Notes: generated from the letters alone by a model not told the origin. DNA of 64,000 nt from Sphingomonadales bacterium UBA2369 (GCA_002344055.1 DDTH01000013.1:104886-168885); one strand, 5' to 3'. Positions 40,297 to 49,954 are shown, counted from the stretch's first letter. A program made the numbers and translations.

Positions 40297-41835
40297 ATGA
40301 AGACCAAATTTGCTCTGCTGCTGGGCTTGACGATCCTCGGTGCAGTGCCGGCCGCCGCCGCTGCTCAGCCTGCGCCTGCGGCCCAGCCAGCATGGGCGCG
40401 CGTATCGGATGCAGCCCCCGATCTCGACCGCGTCTTCGAGACCTTCCAGCGCGAGCAGCCGACGCCGGGTCTGGTGTGGGGGATCGTGAAGGACGGGGAA
40501 CTGGTCTTCGTCCGGGGCCACGGCGTGCAGGATCTCGACCAGCGGCGGCCGGTGACCGCCGACAGCCTGTTCCGCATCGCCTCCATGTCGAAGGCCTTCA
40601 CCGCGCTCGCCATCCTGAAGCTGCGCGACGAGGGCAGATTGCGCCTCGACGACCTGGCCGAAGTCCATATCCCGGAGATGCGGGGCTGGCGCTATCCGAC
40701 CAGCGATTCCCCGCGCATCCGCGTCCGCGACCTGCTGGCGCACAGTGGCGGCCTGGTCACCGATGACCCTTGGGGCGACCGCCAGCAGGTGCTGACCCCG
40801 GCCGAATTCACCGCGATCATCGCCAACCAGCCGCCGATGACCCGCACCCCGCAGCTGTCGATGGAATATTCGAACTACGGCTACGCCCTGCTCGGCCGTA
40901 TCGTCACCAACGTCTCGGGCCGCCCTTATCAGCGTTATATCACCGAGGAGATCATGCGGCCCATCGGCATGAATTCCACCGGCTATGACGTCATGGCCTC
41001 GCCGCAGGAGCGCCGCGCCATCGGCTATCGCTGGGAAAATGATGCCTGGACGGTCGAGCCGACGATGCGCGACGGTGAGTTCGGCGCGATGGGTGGGGTC
41101 GAGACCAGCGCCAACGACTATGCCAGATGGATGGCCTTCCTGCTCTCCGCCTGGCCGGCGCGCGACGGGCCGGAGACCGGTCCGGTTCGGCGCTCGACCG
41201 TGCGCGAGATGGCGCAGGGGCTGAACTATGCCGGTCTCGGCGGGCGCCAGGGCGCAAATGGCCAGCCATGCCCGACCGCGGTCGCATACGGCATGGGCCT
41301 GCGCGCGGTGCAGGATTGCGAGATCGGCTCCTATCTCACCCATAGCGGCGGCTATCCCGGCTACGGCTCCTACATGATGTTCATGCCGGAGCGCGGGGTG
41401 GGCGTCTTCGCCTTCACCAACCGCACCTACACCTCGCCGTCCGCCCATGTGAATGCGGCGGCCAGCAGCATGGTCCGCGCCGGCCTGATCGACACGCGCC
41501 CGGTGCCGGTCAGCAGCCAGCTCGCCGCCAATTATCGCGCCGCCGGGCAAGCCTATGCCGCAGGCAGCGTCGCGGCGCTCCGCCCGTCACTGGCAATGAA
41601 CTTCCTGCTCGACCGCTCCGTCGAAACCTGGGCAAGCGTGCTCGGCCAGATCAGGACCCAGGTCGGTGAATGCCGTACCGACAGCGCGATCGTCCCCAAC
41701 GGCGCGCTGAATGGCTATTTCGACTGGGAATGCGATCGCGGGCGCCTGCAGGGGCAGGTGTTGCTCGCCCCGACCAACCCCGCGACCATTCAGGCGCTGC
41801 GCTTCCGCCCGGTGCCGAACCCGCCCGCGCAATGA
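40297..41835 (+). CDS. Secreted serine hydrolase (beta-lactamase/DD-peptidase fold)
   Basis: A 512-residue protein with signal peptide (residues 1-23). It has the class C/beta-lactamase-family catalytic residues: SMSK (S96, K99) in ASMSKAFTALAIL, the Tyr motif YSNYGYALLG near 190 and the third box HSGGYPGYGS near 370. The 120-residue C-terminal part is a lipocalin-like extra domain. Such enzymes are esterases, peptidases or beta-lactamases. The start at 40297 follows GGGAGG. The stop overlaps the trmD ATG by 4 nt, so this gene is cotranscribed with trmD. Confidence 0.85.
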   Translation: MKTKFALLLGLTILGAVPAAAAAQPAPAAQPAWARVSDAAPDLDRVFETFQREQPTPGLVWGIVKDGELVFVRGHGVQDLDQRRPVTADSLFRIASMSKAFTALAILKLRDEGRLRLDDLAEVHIPEMRGWRYPTSDSPRIRVRDLLAHSGGLVTDDPWGDRQQVLTPAEFTAIIANQPPMTRTPQLSMEYSNYGYALLGRIVTNVSGRPYQRYITEEIMRPIGMNSTGYDVMASPQERRAIGYRWENDAWTVEPTMRDGEFGAMGGVETSANDYARWMAFLLSAWPARDGPETGPVRRSTVREMAQGLNYAGLGGRQGANGQPCPTAVAYGMGLRAVQDCEIGSYLTHSGGYPGYGSYMMFMPERGVGVFAFTNRTYTSPSAHVNAAASSMVRAGLIDTRPVPVSSQLAANYRAAGQAYAAGSVAALRPSLAMNFLLDRSVETWASVLGQIRTQVGECRTDSAIVPNGALNGYFDWECDRGRLQGQVLLAPTNPATIQALRFRPVPNPPAQ

Positions 41836-42563
41836 GCTGGGCCGCGACCGTCCTGACGCTCTATCCGGAGATGTTTCCCGGGCCGCTCGGCCTGAGCCTG
41901 GCAGGCCGGGCGCGCGGGGAGGGGCGTTGGTCGCTCGAGACGGTGCAGATCCGCGACTTCGCCAACGACAGGCATCGTTCGGTCGATGACACGCCGGCCG
42001 GGGGCGGGGCGGGGATGGTGATGCGGGCGGACGTGCTCGCTTCGGCGCTGGACAGCGTGGCCGACGACCGGCCGAAGCTGGCCATGACGCCGCGCGGGGA
42101 GCCGCTGACGCAGGCACTGGTGCGCGAACTGGCGGCGGGGCCGGGCGTCACCATATTGTGCGGCCGGTTCGAGGGGATGGACGAGCGTTTGTTTGAGGCG
42201 CGGGACATCCGCCCGGTATCGATCGGCGACTACATATTGTCCGGCGGCGAGATGGGCGCGCTCACTCTGCTGGATGCTTGCATTCGGCTGCTTCCCGGCG
42301 TAATGGGCGCGCCTTCCAGCGGAGATGACGAGAGCTTCGAAACGGGGCTGCTCGAATATCCGCATTATACCCGACCTGTTGAATGGGAAGGGCGCACGAT
42401 CCCCGAAGTGCTGCGATCGGGGGATCATGCGAAGATCGCCGCCTGGCGCCATGCGCGCTCGGTGGAGGATACACGGCTAAGGCGGCCGGACCTGATCGAG
42501 CGCCACGGTGGCGATCGAAGGCAACCGCCCTCTGGCGCGCGGCAACGAAAACAGGACGATTAA
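41832..42563 (+). CDS. trmD: tRNA (guanine37-N1)-methyltransferase TrmD
   Basis: A 243-residue SPOUT methyltransferase with the trefoil-knot SAM site: GGGAGMVMRADVL near residue 57, CGRFEGMDERLFE near 112 and SIGDYILSGGEMGA near 135. The C-terminal domain holds the TRP-x-E-W pattern (YTRPVEWEGRTIPEVL) used for tRNA binding. It methylates G37 of several tRNAs and prevents frameshifting. It overlaps the serine-hydrolase stop by 4 nt and precedes rplS by 3 nt. Confidence 0.95.
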   Translation: MSWAATVLTLYPEMFPGPLGLSLAGRARGEGRWSLETVQIRDFANDRHRSVDDTPAGGGAGMVMRADVLASALDSVADDRPKLAMTPRGEPLTQALVRELAAGPGVTILCGRFEGMDERLFEARDIRPVSIGDYILSGGEMGALTLLDACIRLLPGVMGAPSSGDDESFETGLLEYPHYTRPVEWEGRTIPEVLRSGDHAKIAAWRHARSVEDTRLRRPDLIERHGGDRRQPPSGARQRKQDD

Positions 42564-42566
42564 GTC

Positions 42567-42971
42567 ATGAACCTGATCCAGCAGCTCGAAGCCGAGCAGA
42601 TCGAAAAGCTGACCGCCAGCCGCGCCATTCCCGAATTCCGCCCCGGCGACACCCTGCGCGTCGGCGTGAAGGTGGTCGAAGGCGAGCGCACCCGCGTCCA
42701 GGCGTTCGAAGGCGTCTGCATCGCCCGCGCCAACAAGGGCATGGGCAGCTGCTTCACCGTCCGCAAGATCAGCTTCGGCGAAGGCGTGGAGCGCGTCTTC
42801 CCGCTCTACGGCCCGAACGTCGATTCGATCGAGGTCGTCCGCCGCGGCGCCGTCCGTCGCGCGAAGCTCTATTATCTGCGTGGTCGCACCGGCAAGTCGG
42901 CCCGTATCGCCGAGCGCCGCGACACCCGTCCGGCCAAGGGCGCTGCCCCGGCCGAGACGACCGAAGCCTAA
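42567..42971 (+). CDS. rplS: 50S ribosomal protein L19
   Basis: A 134-residue ribosomal protein. IPEFRPGDTLRVGVKVVEG near residue 20, QAFEGVCIARANKGMGSCFT near 45 and GVERVFPLYGPNVDSIEVVR near 72 are standard. L19 lies at the 30S-50S interface. A short Ala/Glu tail (residues 118-134) extends beyond the usual 115. It closes the ffh-rpsP-rimM-trmD-rplS set, and its last 4 nt overlap the 3' end of the convergent peptidase gene. Confidence 0.96.
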   Translation: MNLIQQLEAEQIEKLTASRAIPEFRPGDTLRVGVKVVEGERTRVQAFEGVCIARANKGMGSCFTVRKISFGEGVERVFPLYGPNVDSIEVVRRGAVRRAKLYYLRGRTGKSARIAERRDTRPAKGAAPAETTEA

Positions 42972-45169
42972 AAGCGCACCGGCACCAGCGCGTAGCTGGC
43001 GTCGGGGACATATTGGGGCCGCGCGTTCTCAGGGCGCGCGGCCACCAATGGCGCGGCCGCGTCCGGCAGGCGCGGCACATTGCCGGTCAGGGTGGCATCC
43101 ACCGGCTGCCCTGATCCCACCAGCAGATCGAAAGTGAAGCCGTCGCAAGCGCGGCCGGTGCAGCGCACCGAATAGTCGCTGTCGCCCGCGCCAAACGCAC
43201 GTTCCCCATTCGCATTGAGCGTCCGCAGATCCGCCGAAGCGGGAACCTGCAAAGCAGCGCCGTCCCAGCCGTTCAGCGCCAGCCGGAGTGTGACGATCCT
43301 GCCGTCCGGAGCAGGGCGTTCACCCACTTTCACGATCTCCGGCACCGCCGTCTGGCTTTGCGGGGCGGCGGTGACCCAGCGCTGGCGACGGGCATAGTCG
43401 ACAGGGCCGCGCTGCCATTCGCCCCATTGGCCGTAGGCCTCCGGCAGCAGCGCGGCGTCGCTGTAAATGCCCCAGCGCGCGCTATTGTCGCGGCGGTCGG
43501 TGACATGCTCGACGGTGAAAATCTGCTGGCGGTCGGCGGAGTAGGCCGGGACCAGCAGGACGGCCAGCCACGACGCGGCGGTCGCGCCCAGAGCGGCGAA
43601 CAAGGGTGTGCGTCTGGTCTCCCCCTCGGGCCGCAGCTCGACCAGCAGAGGCATGGCCGCGAGCACCGCGAGCGGGGCGCCGATCCAGCCGGGGCTGGTG
43701 CTGAGCAGCAGATCGACCAGGGCCATGATCGGGAGCAGGGTGAGCAGTTGCACGATGGCCGCCACCCACGCCGCGATCCGCTCCGCGCCGGGCCGCCAGC
43801 GTTCGATCAGGATTCCGGCGAGCAGGATCAGGGGCGCGAGCAGGAAGTAGATTGCGGCGCCCGGCGCGATCAGCGAAATGCCGCCGCCGGCGAGGGCGAT
43901 GAGCAGCCAGACCGCCACCCGCAACTGGGAGCGTGTGGCGGTGCGCGCGAGGCGCAGGCAAAGCACCGCGGCGGCGAGCGAGGTCGCGGCGGTCGCGATG
44001 TGCATGGCGACCGGGAAGGCGCGCCAGAATTCGCCGGGGCGCAATTCCTGCACGATGATCGTCAGCACGAAGGCGACAAGGGTGCCGCCGATCGCGCTAC
44101 TCAGCCCGGCGAGCAGGCCGCCCCAGGCGCGGCGGCGGAACGTGGCGTAACCGAAGCCGAGGAAGATCAGGCCGAGCAGGATCAGGCCGGCGACTAGGGG
44201 CAGGGTGATCAGATGGCGGGTCAGGATGTCGGCATAGAGCAGGTCGCCCGGCGCGGTCGCCTCGACGCCATCCGTGTGGGCGAGCGTCAGTTGCAGCGCC
44301 TGTCCGCCCATATGATTGAGGCTGCGTTGGTCGAGCGCGGCGAGATCGTCGCCCTGGCTGTGATAGCGGGTCTCGTTGCCGATGATGGCGATGTTGAGGA
44401 TATTCCAGGGCCGTTCCTCGAACACCGCGACATCGGTACTGTTGGGCAGCATCCGGTAGAAATCGGTGCTGAGCGAATTGGCGAGCGGGCGGCCGACTGC
44501 GCCGCCATAGAGCGCGACCGGGGCGGCGTTCGGCACGCTGGTTTCGAACATGATCGCCGGGCCTTCGGTGCCGCGGGCTTCCAGATTGACCAAAGTGGTC
44601 ACGCGGGCAGCTGCGGGATCGCTGTCGAGGAACTGGCGGGCGCCGAGCAGGCCATTCTCCTCGCCCTCGTTGAACAGGAAGGTGACGGGGCGCTGCAGAT
44701 TGCGGCCGCGCAATTGCTCGGCGACCTCCAGCAAAGTGGCGATGGCGATGCCGGCGTCGGCCGCGCCGGGACCCGCCGACGTGCCGTCATAATGGGCGAC
44801 GAGCAGCAGATGCTCGCCCTCCGCCGGGCCGATCGTAGCGGCGAGATTGCGGACGCGGGCGCAATTGATGCTGCGGTTGCGGGCGAACGCATTACAGGTC
44901 ATCGCGTCGCTGAGCCGGGGTTCGAGACCGGCGGCGCGCATTTCGGCCGCGAGGCGGTCGCGGACGCCGTCGCTCGCCGGACTGTCGACCGGGTGAGCCT
45001 GCTGGTCGCCGAGGATGCGCTCAAGCCGTGCGAAGGCGCGGCCGGTGTCGAACTGACCGGCTTCGACCTGCGCCGGGACCTCCGGCGGGGCGATCAGCAC
45101 ATGCTTGAACGCGAAAGCGGCGAGCAGGGCCAGGAGGCCGCCCACATACAGGATCGTGCCGCGCGTCAT
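42968..45169 (-). CDS. M28-family metallopeptidase with C-terminal membrane domain
   Basis: A 733-residue protein. An N-terminal anchor helix (residues 5-24) is followed by the zinc peptidase domain (about 40-300): HYDGTSAGPGAADAG near 125 gives zinc His and Asp, NEGEENGLLGARQF near 165 gives the catalytic Glu pair. Residues 315-560 contain about seven membrane helices, and the last 170 residues are a periplasmic beta-rich domain. The layout resembles Fxna/ER-type M28 aminopeptidases rather than free secreted ones. A substrate cannot be stated. It is convergent with rplS (4-nt overlap) and monocistronic. Confidence 0.85.
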   Translation of the reverse strand: MTRGTILYVGGLLALLAAFAFKHVLIAPPEVPAQVEAGQFDTGRAFARLERILGDQQAHPVDSPASDGVRDRLAAEMRAAGLEPRLSDAMTCNAFARNRSINCARVRNLAATIGPAEGEHLLLVAHYDGTSAGPGAADAGIAIATLLEVAEQLRGRNLQRPVTFLFNEGEENGLLGARQFLDSDPAAARVTTLVNLEARGTEGPAIMFETSVPNAAPVALYGGAVGRPLANSLSTDFYRMLPNSTDVAVFEERPWNILNIAIIGNETRYHSQGDDLAALDQRSLNHMGGQALQLTLAHTDGVEATAPGDLLYADILTRHLITLPLVAGLILLGLIFLGFGYATFRRRAWGGLLAGLSSAIGGTLVAFVLTIIVQELRPGEFWRAFPVAMHIATAATSLAAAVLCLRLARTATRSQLRVAVWLLIALAGGGISLIAPGAAIYFLLAPLILLAGILIERWRPGAERIAAWVAAIVQLLTLLPIMALVDLLLSTSPGWIGAPLAVLAAMPLLVELRPEGETRRTPLFAALGATAASWLAVLLVPAYSADRQQIFTVEHVTDRRDNSARWGIYSDAALLPEAYGQWGEWQRGPVDYARRQRWVTAAPQSQTAVPEIVKVGERPAPDGRIVTLRLALNGWDGAALQVPASADLRTLNANGERAFGAGDSDYSVRCTGRACDGFTFDLLVGSGQPVDATLTGNVPRLPDAAAPLVAARPENARPQYVPDASYALVPVRF

Positions 45170-45254
45170 GCTTCCCCCTCCCGGTGACGCGCCGAGGCTA
45201 GCGGGCGGGCGTCCGCAACACTAGATGCGAAGCAATTCCTCAGGAGAATATGAA

Positions 45255-46283
45255 ATGGGCTACCGGGTGGTCGTGGTTGGCGCGACCGGCAATGTCGGGC
45301 GCGAGATGCTGAACATCCTCGCCGAGCGCGAATTCCCGCTGGACGAGATCGCGGCGGTGGCGAGTTCCCGCTCGACCGGCGACATCATCGATTTCGGCGA
45401 TAGCGGGCGGGAATTGCGCGTCGCCAATCTCGAACATTTCGACTTTTCCGGCTGGGACATGGCGCTGTTCGCGGCGGGTTCGGCGGCGTCGAAAACCTAT
45501 GCGCCCAAGGCCGCTGCGGCGGGCTGCACGGTGATCGACAATAGCTCACTGTTCCGGATGGACCCGGACGTGCCTTTGATCGTGCCCGAAGTGAATGCGG
45601 CGGCGATCGACGGCTACCGGCGCAAGAACATCATCGCCAATCCGAATTGCTCGACCGCGCAGATGGTGGTGGCGCTGAAGCCGCTGCACGACGCGGCCAG
45701 GATCAAGCGCGTGGTGGTCGCGACCTACCAGTCCGTCTCCGGCACCGGGAAGGCGGGGATGGACGAATTGTTCGAGCAGAGCCGCAACATCTTCGTCGGC
45801 GATACGGCCGAGCCGAACGTCTATCCGAAGCAGATCGCGTTCAACGTGATCCCGCACGCCGGCGACTTCCTGGAGGACGGATCGACCACCGAGGAATGGA
45901 AATTGATGGTCGAGACCAAGAAGATCCTCGATCCGAAGATCAAGGTGAGCGCCACCTGCGTGCGCGTGCCGGTGTTCGTCGGCCATAGCGAGGCGATCAA
46001 CATCGAGTTCGAGAATGAGATTTCGGCCGAGGAGGCGCAGCGTATATTGCGCGAGGCGCCCGGCGTGATGCTGGTCGATAAGCGCGAGGATGGCGGCTAC
46101 GTGACGCCGGTCGAGGCGGTGGGCGAATATGCCACCTATGTCAGCCGCGTGCGCGAGGACCCGACCGTCGAGAACGGGCTGAGCCTGTGGTGCGTCAGCG
46201 ACAACCTCCGCAAAGGCGCGGCGCTGAACGCGGTGCAGATCGCCGAACTGCTCGGCCGCAAGCATCTGCAGAAGGCGGCCTGA
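45255..46283 (+). CDS. asd: Aspartate-semialdehyde dehydrogenase
   Basis: A 342-residue enzyme. NADP binding is VVVGATGNVGREMLNIL near residue 6; the active-site Cys is in NPNCSTAQMVVAL near 133; SVSGTGKAGMDEL near 165 and SATCVRVPVFVGHSEA near 237 (catalytic His) are standard. It reduces aspartyl phosphate to the semialdehyde, the branch to lysine/DAP, threonine and methionine. AGGAG precedes the ATG. It is monocistronic and ends upstream of a strong hairpin. Confidence 0.96.
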   Translation: MGYRVVVVGATGNVGREMLNILAEREFPLDEIAAVASSRSTGDIIDFGDSGRELRVANLEHFDFSGWDMALFAAGSAASKTYAPKAAAAGCTVIDNSSLFRMDPDVPLIVPEVNAAAIDGYRRKNIIANPNCSTAQMVVALKPLHDAARIKRVVVATYQSVSGTGKAGMDELFEQSRNIFVGDTAEPNVYPKQIAFNVIPHAGDFLEDGSTTEEWKLMVETKKILDPKIKVSATCVRVPVFVGHSEAINIEFENEISAEEAQRILREAPGVMLVDKREDGGYVTPVEAVGEYATYVSRVREDPTVENGLSLWCVSDNLRKGAALNAVQIAELLGRKHLQKAA

Positions 46284-46357
46284 GCGACTCGTTTCCTTCG
46301 GCGGATAGGGAAGATCCTTTCGCGGAAAGCCACAAATGTCACGACTTTCGCACGGAA

Positions 46358-46380
46358 TCGCGGGGGGTATTCCCCCGCGA
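46358..46380. terminator. Perfect hairpin downstream of asd
   Basis: TCGCGGGGG (46358-46366) pairs exactly with CCCCCGCGA (46372-46380) around a GTATT loop. It lies in the 203-bp gap between the convergent ends of asd and the acyltransferase gene. No T-run follows on the plus strand. It probably separates the two transcripts. I see nothing else in the gap. Confidence 0.5.
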
Positions 46381-46486
46381 AAATCGCCCATTTCGCAAGA
46401 TTCTTTCCTACTATGTCAAAGACGGCGCTTTGCGGCGCGCAGTCGGAACATTATCAGAACATCGAGCCGGTAGGAAAGCTCTATTC

Positions 46487-48316
46487 TCAGCCGGAAGGGA
46501 TGTTCGCGAAGGCGGGGTGCCGCAGCAGGATCGCGCCGACATAGGCGGCACCGGGCTGGGTGAGGTGCCAGCGGTCCTGGCTGATGAATTTGCGGTCGGG
46601 GGTGAACACCGGGACACGGCCGTCCCCCGTGTCGAGCAAGGCGAGCAGATCGACATAGTCCGCGCCGAGCAGCGCGCGCCCGGCTTCGTTGGCGGCGAGA
46701 GTGTTGGCGAGCGGCAGGGCACGGTAGGCGTAGCGCTCGCCGGCCGGCAGACGCACCACCGCATTATTGTTCCAGCCGAAGCTTTTCGTGCCGATGATGA
46801 CGATGCGCGCCCGGGTTAGCGGCCGCAAATGATCGCGCAGCGCGGCGAGGCAGGCGACGTCCTCCGCCCGGAAATGGTAGGCGATGACGATCAGGTCGGC
46901 GCGCGGCGCGTTGCCGAGCGCCTCCTGCCTGGGCGCGCCGCAAATGGGCGTGCTCGCGAGGCTGGCGACCCGCGGCGCCAGCCAGCCAGTCTCCTGGGCC
47001 ATATTCAGAAAGTCGCTACCGAAGGAGTCGCCGACGACCAGCAGGCGGGGCCGGTCGGTCCGCTCCGGCAGGGAGACGCGCCGGAAAATGCGCGTGCGCT
47101 CGACATAGACGCGATTCTGGTCCGGACCGTAGGTCGGGTCCCCAACCGCGAATTCCGGCCAGTCGCGATAGAAGCCCGAGGTGAGGTGGAAGGCCGCGCC
47201 CGCGCCGGCCGCAAGCGTCGTCGTCGCGCCGACCATGATCAGGACGTGCGAGACGGGGCGGTTTCTGTCGCGGAAGGGGCGTTCGACCCAGCGCCACGAC
47301 AGATAGGCCAGGCCGAGGATCAGAGGAAGGAAGGCCAGCAGCAGCCAAGGGGACGGCTCCTCCAGGCTGGCGATGCGGACGAAGGCGAAGATCGGCTGGT
47401 GATAGAGATAGAGGCTGAAGCTGATCAGTCCCAGGCCGACGAGCGGGCGAACAGAGAGCAGACGCCCGGTAACACCGTTCGAACGGGCGAAGAGGAGCAG
47501 GAGTGACACGCCGGCGACCGGGGCCAGGGTGCGCGCGTCGGGCATCCCGGTTCCGTCCGCGATCAGCACCAGCGGCGCGAGGGCGAGGATCAAACCGACT
47601 GCCGAAAGCGCGTCCGCTATACCGGGTTGGGCGCGAATCCGCGTTCGCAGCCCCGGTTCGGCCAGAGCGACGAGCCCGCCCACGCCCAGCGCCCAGATGC
47701 GCGACCAGGGCATGTAGAAATTGGCGACGGGCGAGCGGGCGGAAAGATAGAGGCAGAAAGCGAAGCTGAGCACAGTCGCGAGGGCGATGGTGAGCGCGGG
47801 CATGCGCCGGCCGATTCTATATGCCCCCCACAGCACGAGCGGGATGACCAGATAATATTGCTCCTCCACCCCGAGCGACCAGGTATGAACCAATGGCTTG
47901 AACTCGGCGGTCAGCCCGAAATAATCGGCCGTGTAGTAGAGCAGGACATTGTTGGCGAAGGCCGCCGTCGCGATCAGCGACTGGCCGAAATTCTCCAGAT
48001 CGTCCGGCAGCATCAGATACCAGGCCGGCAGGATGCACAGCAGCATCATGACGTTGAGCGCGGGCAGAATGCGGCGGATGCGCCGCTCGTAGAAATATCG
48101 AAGGCTGAACCGGCCCGCGGCGAGATCGCTGCAGATGATGCCGGTGATCAGATAGCCGCTGATCACGAAGAAGATATCGACGCCGAGAAAGCCGCCCTCG
48201 AATCCAGGCACACGCGCATGGAACAGGATCACGGCGATGACCGCGATCGCGCGCAGCCCGTCTATTTCGGGCCGGTAATGGTCCAGCGTGGCGGTGGGCG
48301 CCGGCCCCGCACTCAT
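46487..48316 (-). CDS. OafA/YrhL-type acyltransferase with C-terminal SGNH domain
   Basis: A 609-residue protein. The N-terminal acyltransferase-3 domain (residues 10-340, about ten helices) starts HYRPEIDGLRAIAVIAVILF and includes GVDIFFVISGYLITG and RRIRRILPALNVMML. The C-terminal SGNH domain (about 385-605) has the nucleophile block VVGDSFGSDFL near 420 and the D-x2-H block DRWHLT near 585. Such proteins O-acetylate lipopolysaccharide, exopolysaccharide or peptidoglycan in the periplasm. The ATG at 48316 overlaps the stop of the upstream nitronate monooxygenase gene by 4 nt. Confidence 0.9.
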   Translation of the reverse strand: MSAGPAPTATLDHYRPEIDGLRAIAVIAVILFHARVPGFEGGFLGVDIFFVISGYLITGIICSDLAAGRFSLRYFYERRIRRILPALNVMMLLCILPAWYLMLPDDLENFGQSLIATAAFANNVLLYYTADYFGLTAEFKPLVHTWSLGVEEQYYLVIPLVLWGAYRIGRRMPALTIALATVLSFAFCLYLSARSPVANFYMPWSRIWALGVGGLVALAEPGLRTRIRAQPGIADALSAVGLILALAPLVLIADGTGMPDARTLAPVAGVSLLLLFARSNGVTGRLLSVRPLVGLGLISFSLYLYHQPIFAFVRIASLEEPSPWLLLAFLPLILGLAYLSWRWVERPFRDRNRPVSHVLIMVGATTTLAAGAGAAFHLTSGFYRDWPEFAVGDPTYGPDQNRVYVERTRIFRRVSLPERTDRPRLLVVGDSFGSDFLNMAQETGWLAPRVASLASTPICGAPRQEALGNAPRADLIVIAYHFRAEDVACLAALRDHLRPLTRARIVIIGTKSFGWNNNAVVRLPAGERYAYRALPLANTLAANEAGRALLGADYVDLLALLDTGDGRVPVFTPDRKFISQDRWHLTQPGAAYVGAILLRHPAFANIPSG

Positions 48317-49275
48317 CGCGCCGTGGCGAGAAGCGCTGTCTTGGCCGCCTGATATTCCTCCGCGAGCCGGGCAATATAATCGCCGGCGCCCTCGACCGCC
48401 TTCACCGCGCCGATGCCCTGGCCGGAGCCCCAGATGTCGCGCCACGCCTTGGCGCCGGTGGCGCTTTCGAAGTTCATCGTGCTGACGTCGCCCGGCGGCA
48501 GATTGTCCGGGTCCATGCCCGCCGCGACGATCGAGCCGCGCAGGTAATTGCCGTGAATGCCGGTGAAAAGATTGGAATAGACGATGTCGGCGGCGCGCCC
48601 GTCGACGATGCCCTGCTTATAGGCCTCGCTGGCATTGGCCTCGCGCGTGGCGACGAAGGGCGAGCCGATATAGGCCAGGTCCGCGCCCATCGCCTGCGCG
48701 GCGAGGATCGAGCGGCCGTTGGCGATCGAGCCCGACAGCAGCAACGGTCCGTCGAACCATTCGCGGATTTCCTGAACCAGGGCGAAGGGCGAAAGCGGGC
48801 CGGCATGGCCGCCGGCGCCGCTGGCGACCGCGATCAGGCCGTCGGCGCCCTTGTCGATCGCCTTGCGGGCGAAGCGATCGTGGATGATGTCGTGCAGGAC
48901 GATGCCGCCCCAGCTGTGGGCGCCGTCATTCACCTCGGCGATCGCGCCCAGGGACGTGATCACGATCGGCACCTTCCATTTCTGGCAGGTCGCCATGTCC
49001 TGCATCAGCCGGTCATTGGATTTGTGGACGATCTGATTGACCGCGAAGGGCGCAGACGGCCGGTCGGGATTGGCGCGGTCCCAGGCGGCCAGTTCCTCGG
49101 TGATCTGGTGCAGCCATTCGTCGACCATCGATTGCGGCCGGGCGTTCAGCGCCGGAAAGCTGCCGACGATCCCCGCCTTGCACTGGGCAATGACGAGGTC
49201 GGGATTGGAGACGATGAAGAGGGGCGCGCCGACGACGGGCAGCCTCAGGCGATCGAACAAAGGCGGCAGGCTCAT
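48313..49275 (-). CDS. Nitronate monooxygenase family flavoprotein
   Basis: A 320-residue FMN-dependent TIM-barrel enzyme. RLPVVGAPLFIVSNPDLVIA near residue 10, the catalytic/flavin segment AVASGAGGHAGPLSPFA near 165 and DLAYIGSPFVATREA near 215 are family features. It oxidises alkyl nitronates such as propionate-3-nitronate, although many members have other substrates. The ATG at 49275 starts the family sequence; the open frame upstream of it has no similarity. The stop overlaps the acyltransferase start. Confidence 0.85.
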   Translation of the reverse strand: MSLPPLFDRLRLPVVGAPLFIVSNPDLVIAQCKAGIVGSFPALNARPQSMVDEWLHQITEELAAWDRANPDRPSAPFAVNQIVHKSNDRLMQDMATCQKWKVPIVITSLGAIAEVNDGAHSWGGIVLHDIIHDRFARKAIDKGADGLIAVASGAGGHAGPLSPFALVQEIREWFDGPLLLSGSIANGRSILAAQAMGADLAYIGSPFVATREANASEAYKQGIVDGRAADIVYSNLFTGIHGNYLRGSIVAAGMDPDNLPPGDVSTMNFESATGAKAWRDIWGSGQGIGAVKAVEGAGDYIARLAEEYQAAKTALLATAR

Positions 49276-49324
49276 ATCGGCTGCGTAGCGAAACGAAACG
49301 GGCGGGGGAAGGGTGCGGAGAGCC

Positions 49325-49831
49325 TCAGCCCGCCGCGCAATAAGCGAAGAAGGATTCGATCGCGGTGCGGCCGGTGCCCGGTTTGGCGGCGAGGTCGCGC
49401 TCGGTCGCGCCGGCGACGACGCGGAGGCTGCCCTCGGCCGCGAAGGCGCGCAGGACCGGGTGATCGGTGGGCAGAGTGCCGCCATTGGTGATCGCCGCGC
49501 TTTCATCGTTGACGATCAGCTGCGCGGGCATGTCCGGCGGGCCTTGCAGCGACATGCCGGTGCGGCCCGAGCCGGGCAGGCAGGTGAAGGAGAGGATGAA
49601 TTCCTCGTTCGACCAGTCGCCGTCGCCGAAGAACAGATCGCCCGAGCCGCCATGGGCGTAGAAGCTCCAGTCGAAGGAGACCGGCACCGGGGTCTGGACT
49701 GGCGGGGTTGGCGGCGCGGCGGGCGGCGGCGGCGCTTTTTCCGCAGTAACATTGGCGGCGCTGTCGTTCTGGGCGGATTGCCCGCAGGCAGCGAGGGTGA
49801 GGCAGGCGAGAGCAAAAGGGAGGCGGATCAT
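49325..49831 (-). CDS. Putative lipoprotein
   Basis: A 168-residue protein with a lipoprotein signal: MIRLPFALACLTLAACG, lipobox LAAC with the modified Cys at residue 16. A Pro/Ala-rich linker (residues 32-50) leads to a beta-rich domain (55-168; FDWSFYAHGGSGDLFFGDGD, FILSFTCLPG). I do not recognise the domain, but its pattern resembles periplasmic hypothetical lipoproteins of sphingomonads. It ends 49 bp before the nitronate monooxygenase start on the same strand. Confidence 0.65.
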   Translation of the reverse strand: MIRLPFALACLTLAACGQSAQNDSAANVTAEKAPPPPAAPPTPPVQTPVPVSFDWSFYAHGGSGDLFFGDGDWSNEEFILSFTCLPGSGRTGMSLQGPPDMPAQLIVNDESAAITNGGTLPTDHPVLRAFAAEGSLRVVAGATERDLAAKPGTGRTAIESFFAYCAAG

Positions 49832-49954
49832 AGGGCTTCCTGGGGAGAGGAGGTCGGTGGGCTGTGCATCACATCTTGGCGCATGTGTCGAGCGCGGCGG
49901 CTCTTTCCCGAATGATTTGGGGGAGCTAGGCGTGGCGCGGACAGGGGGCTTGCG

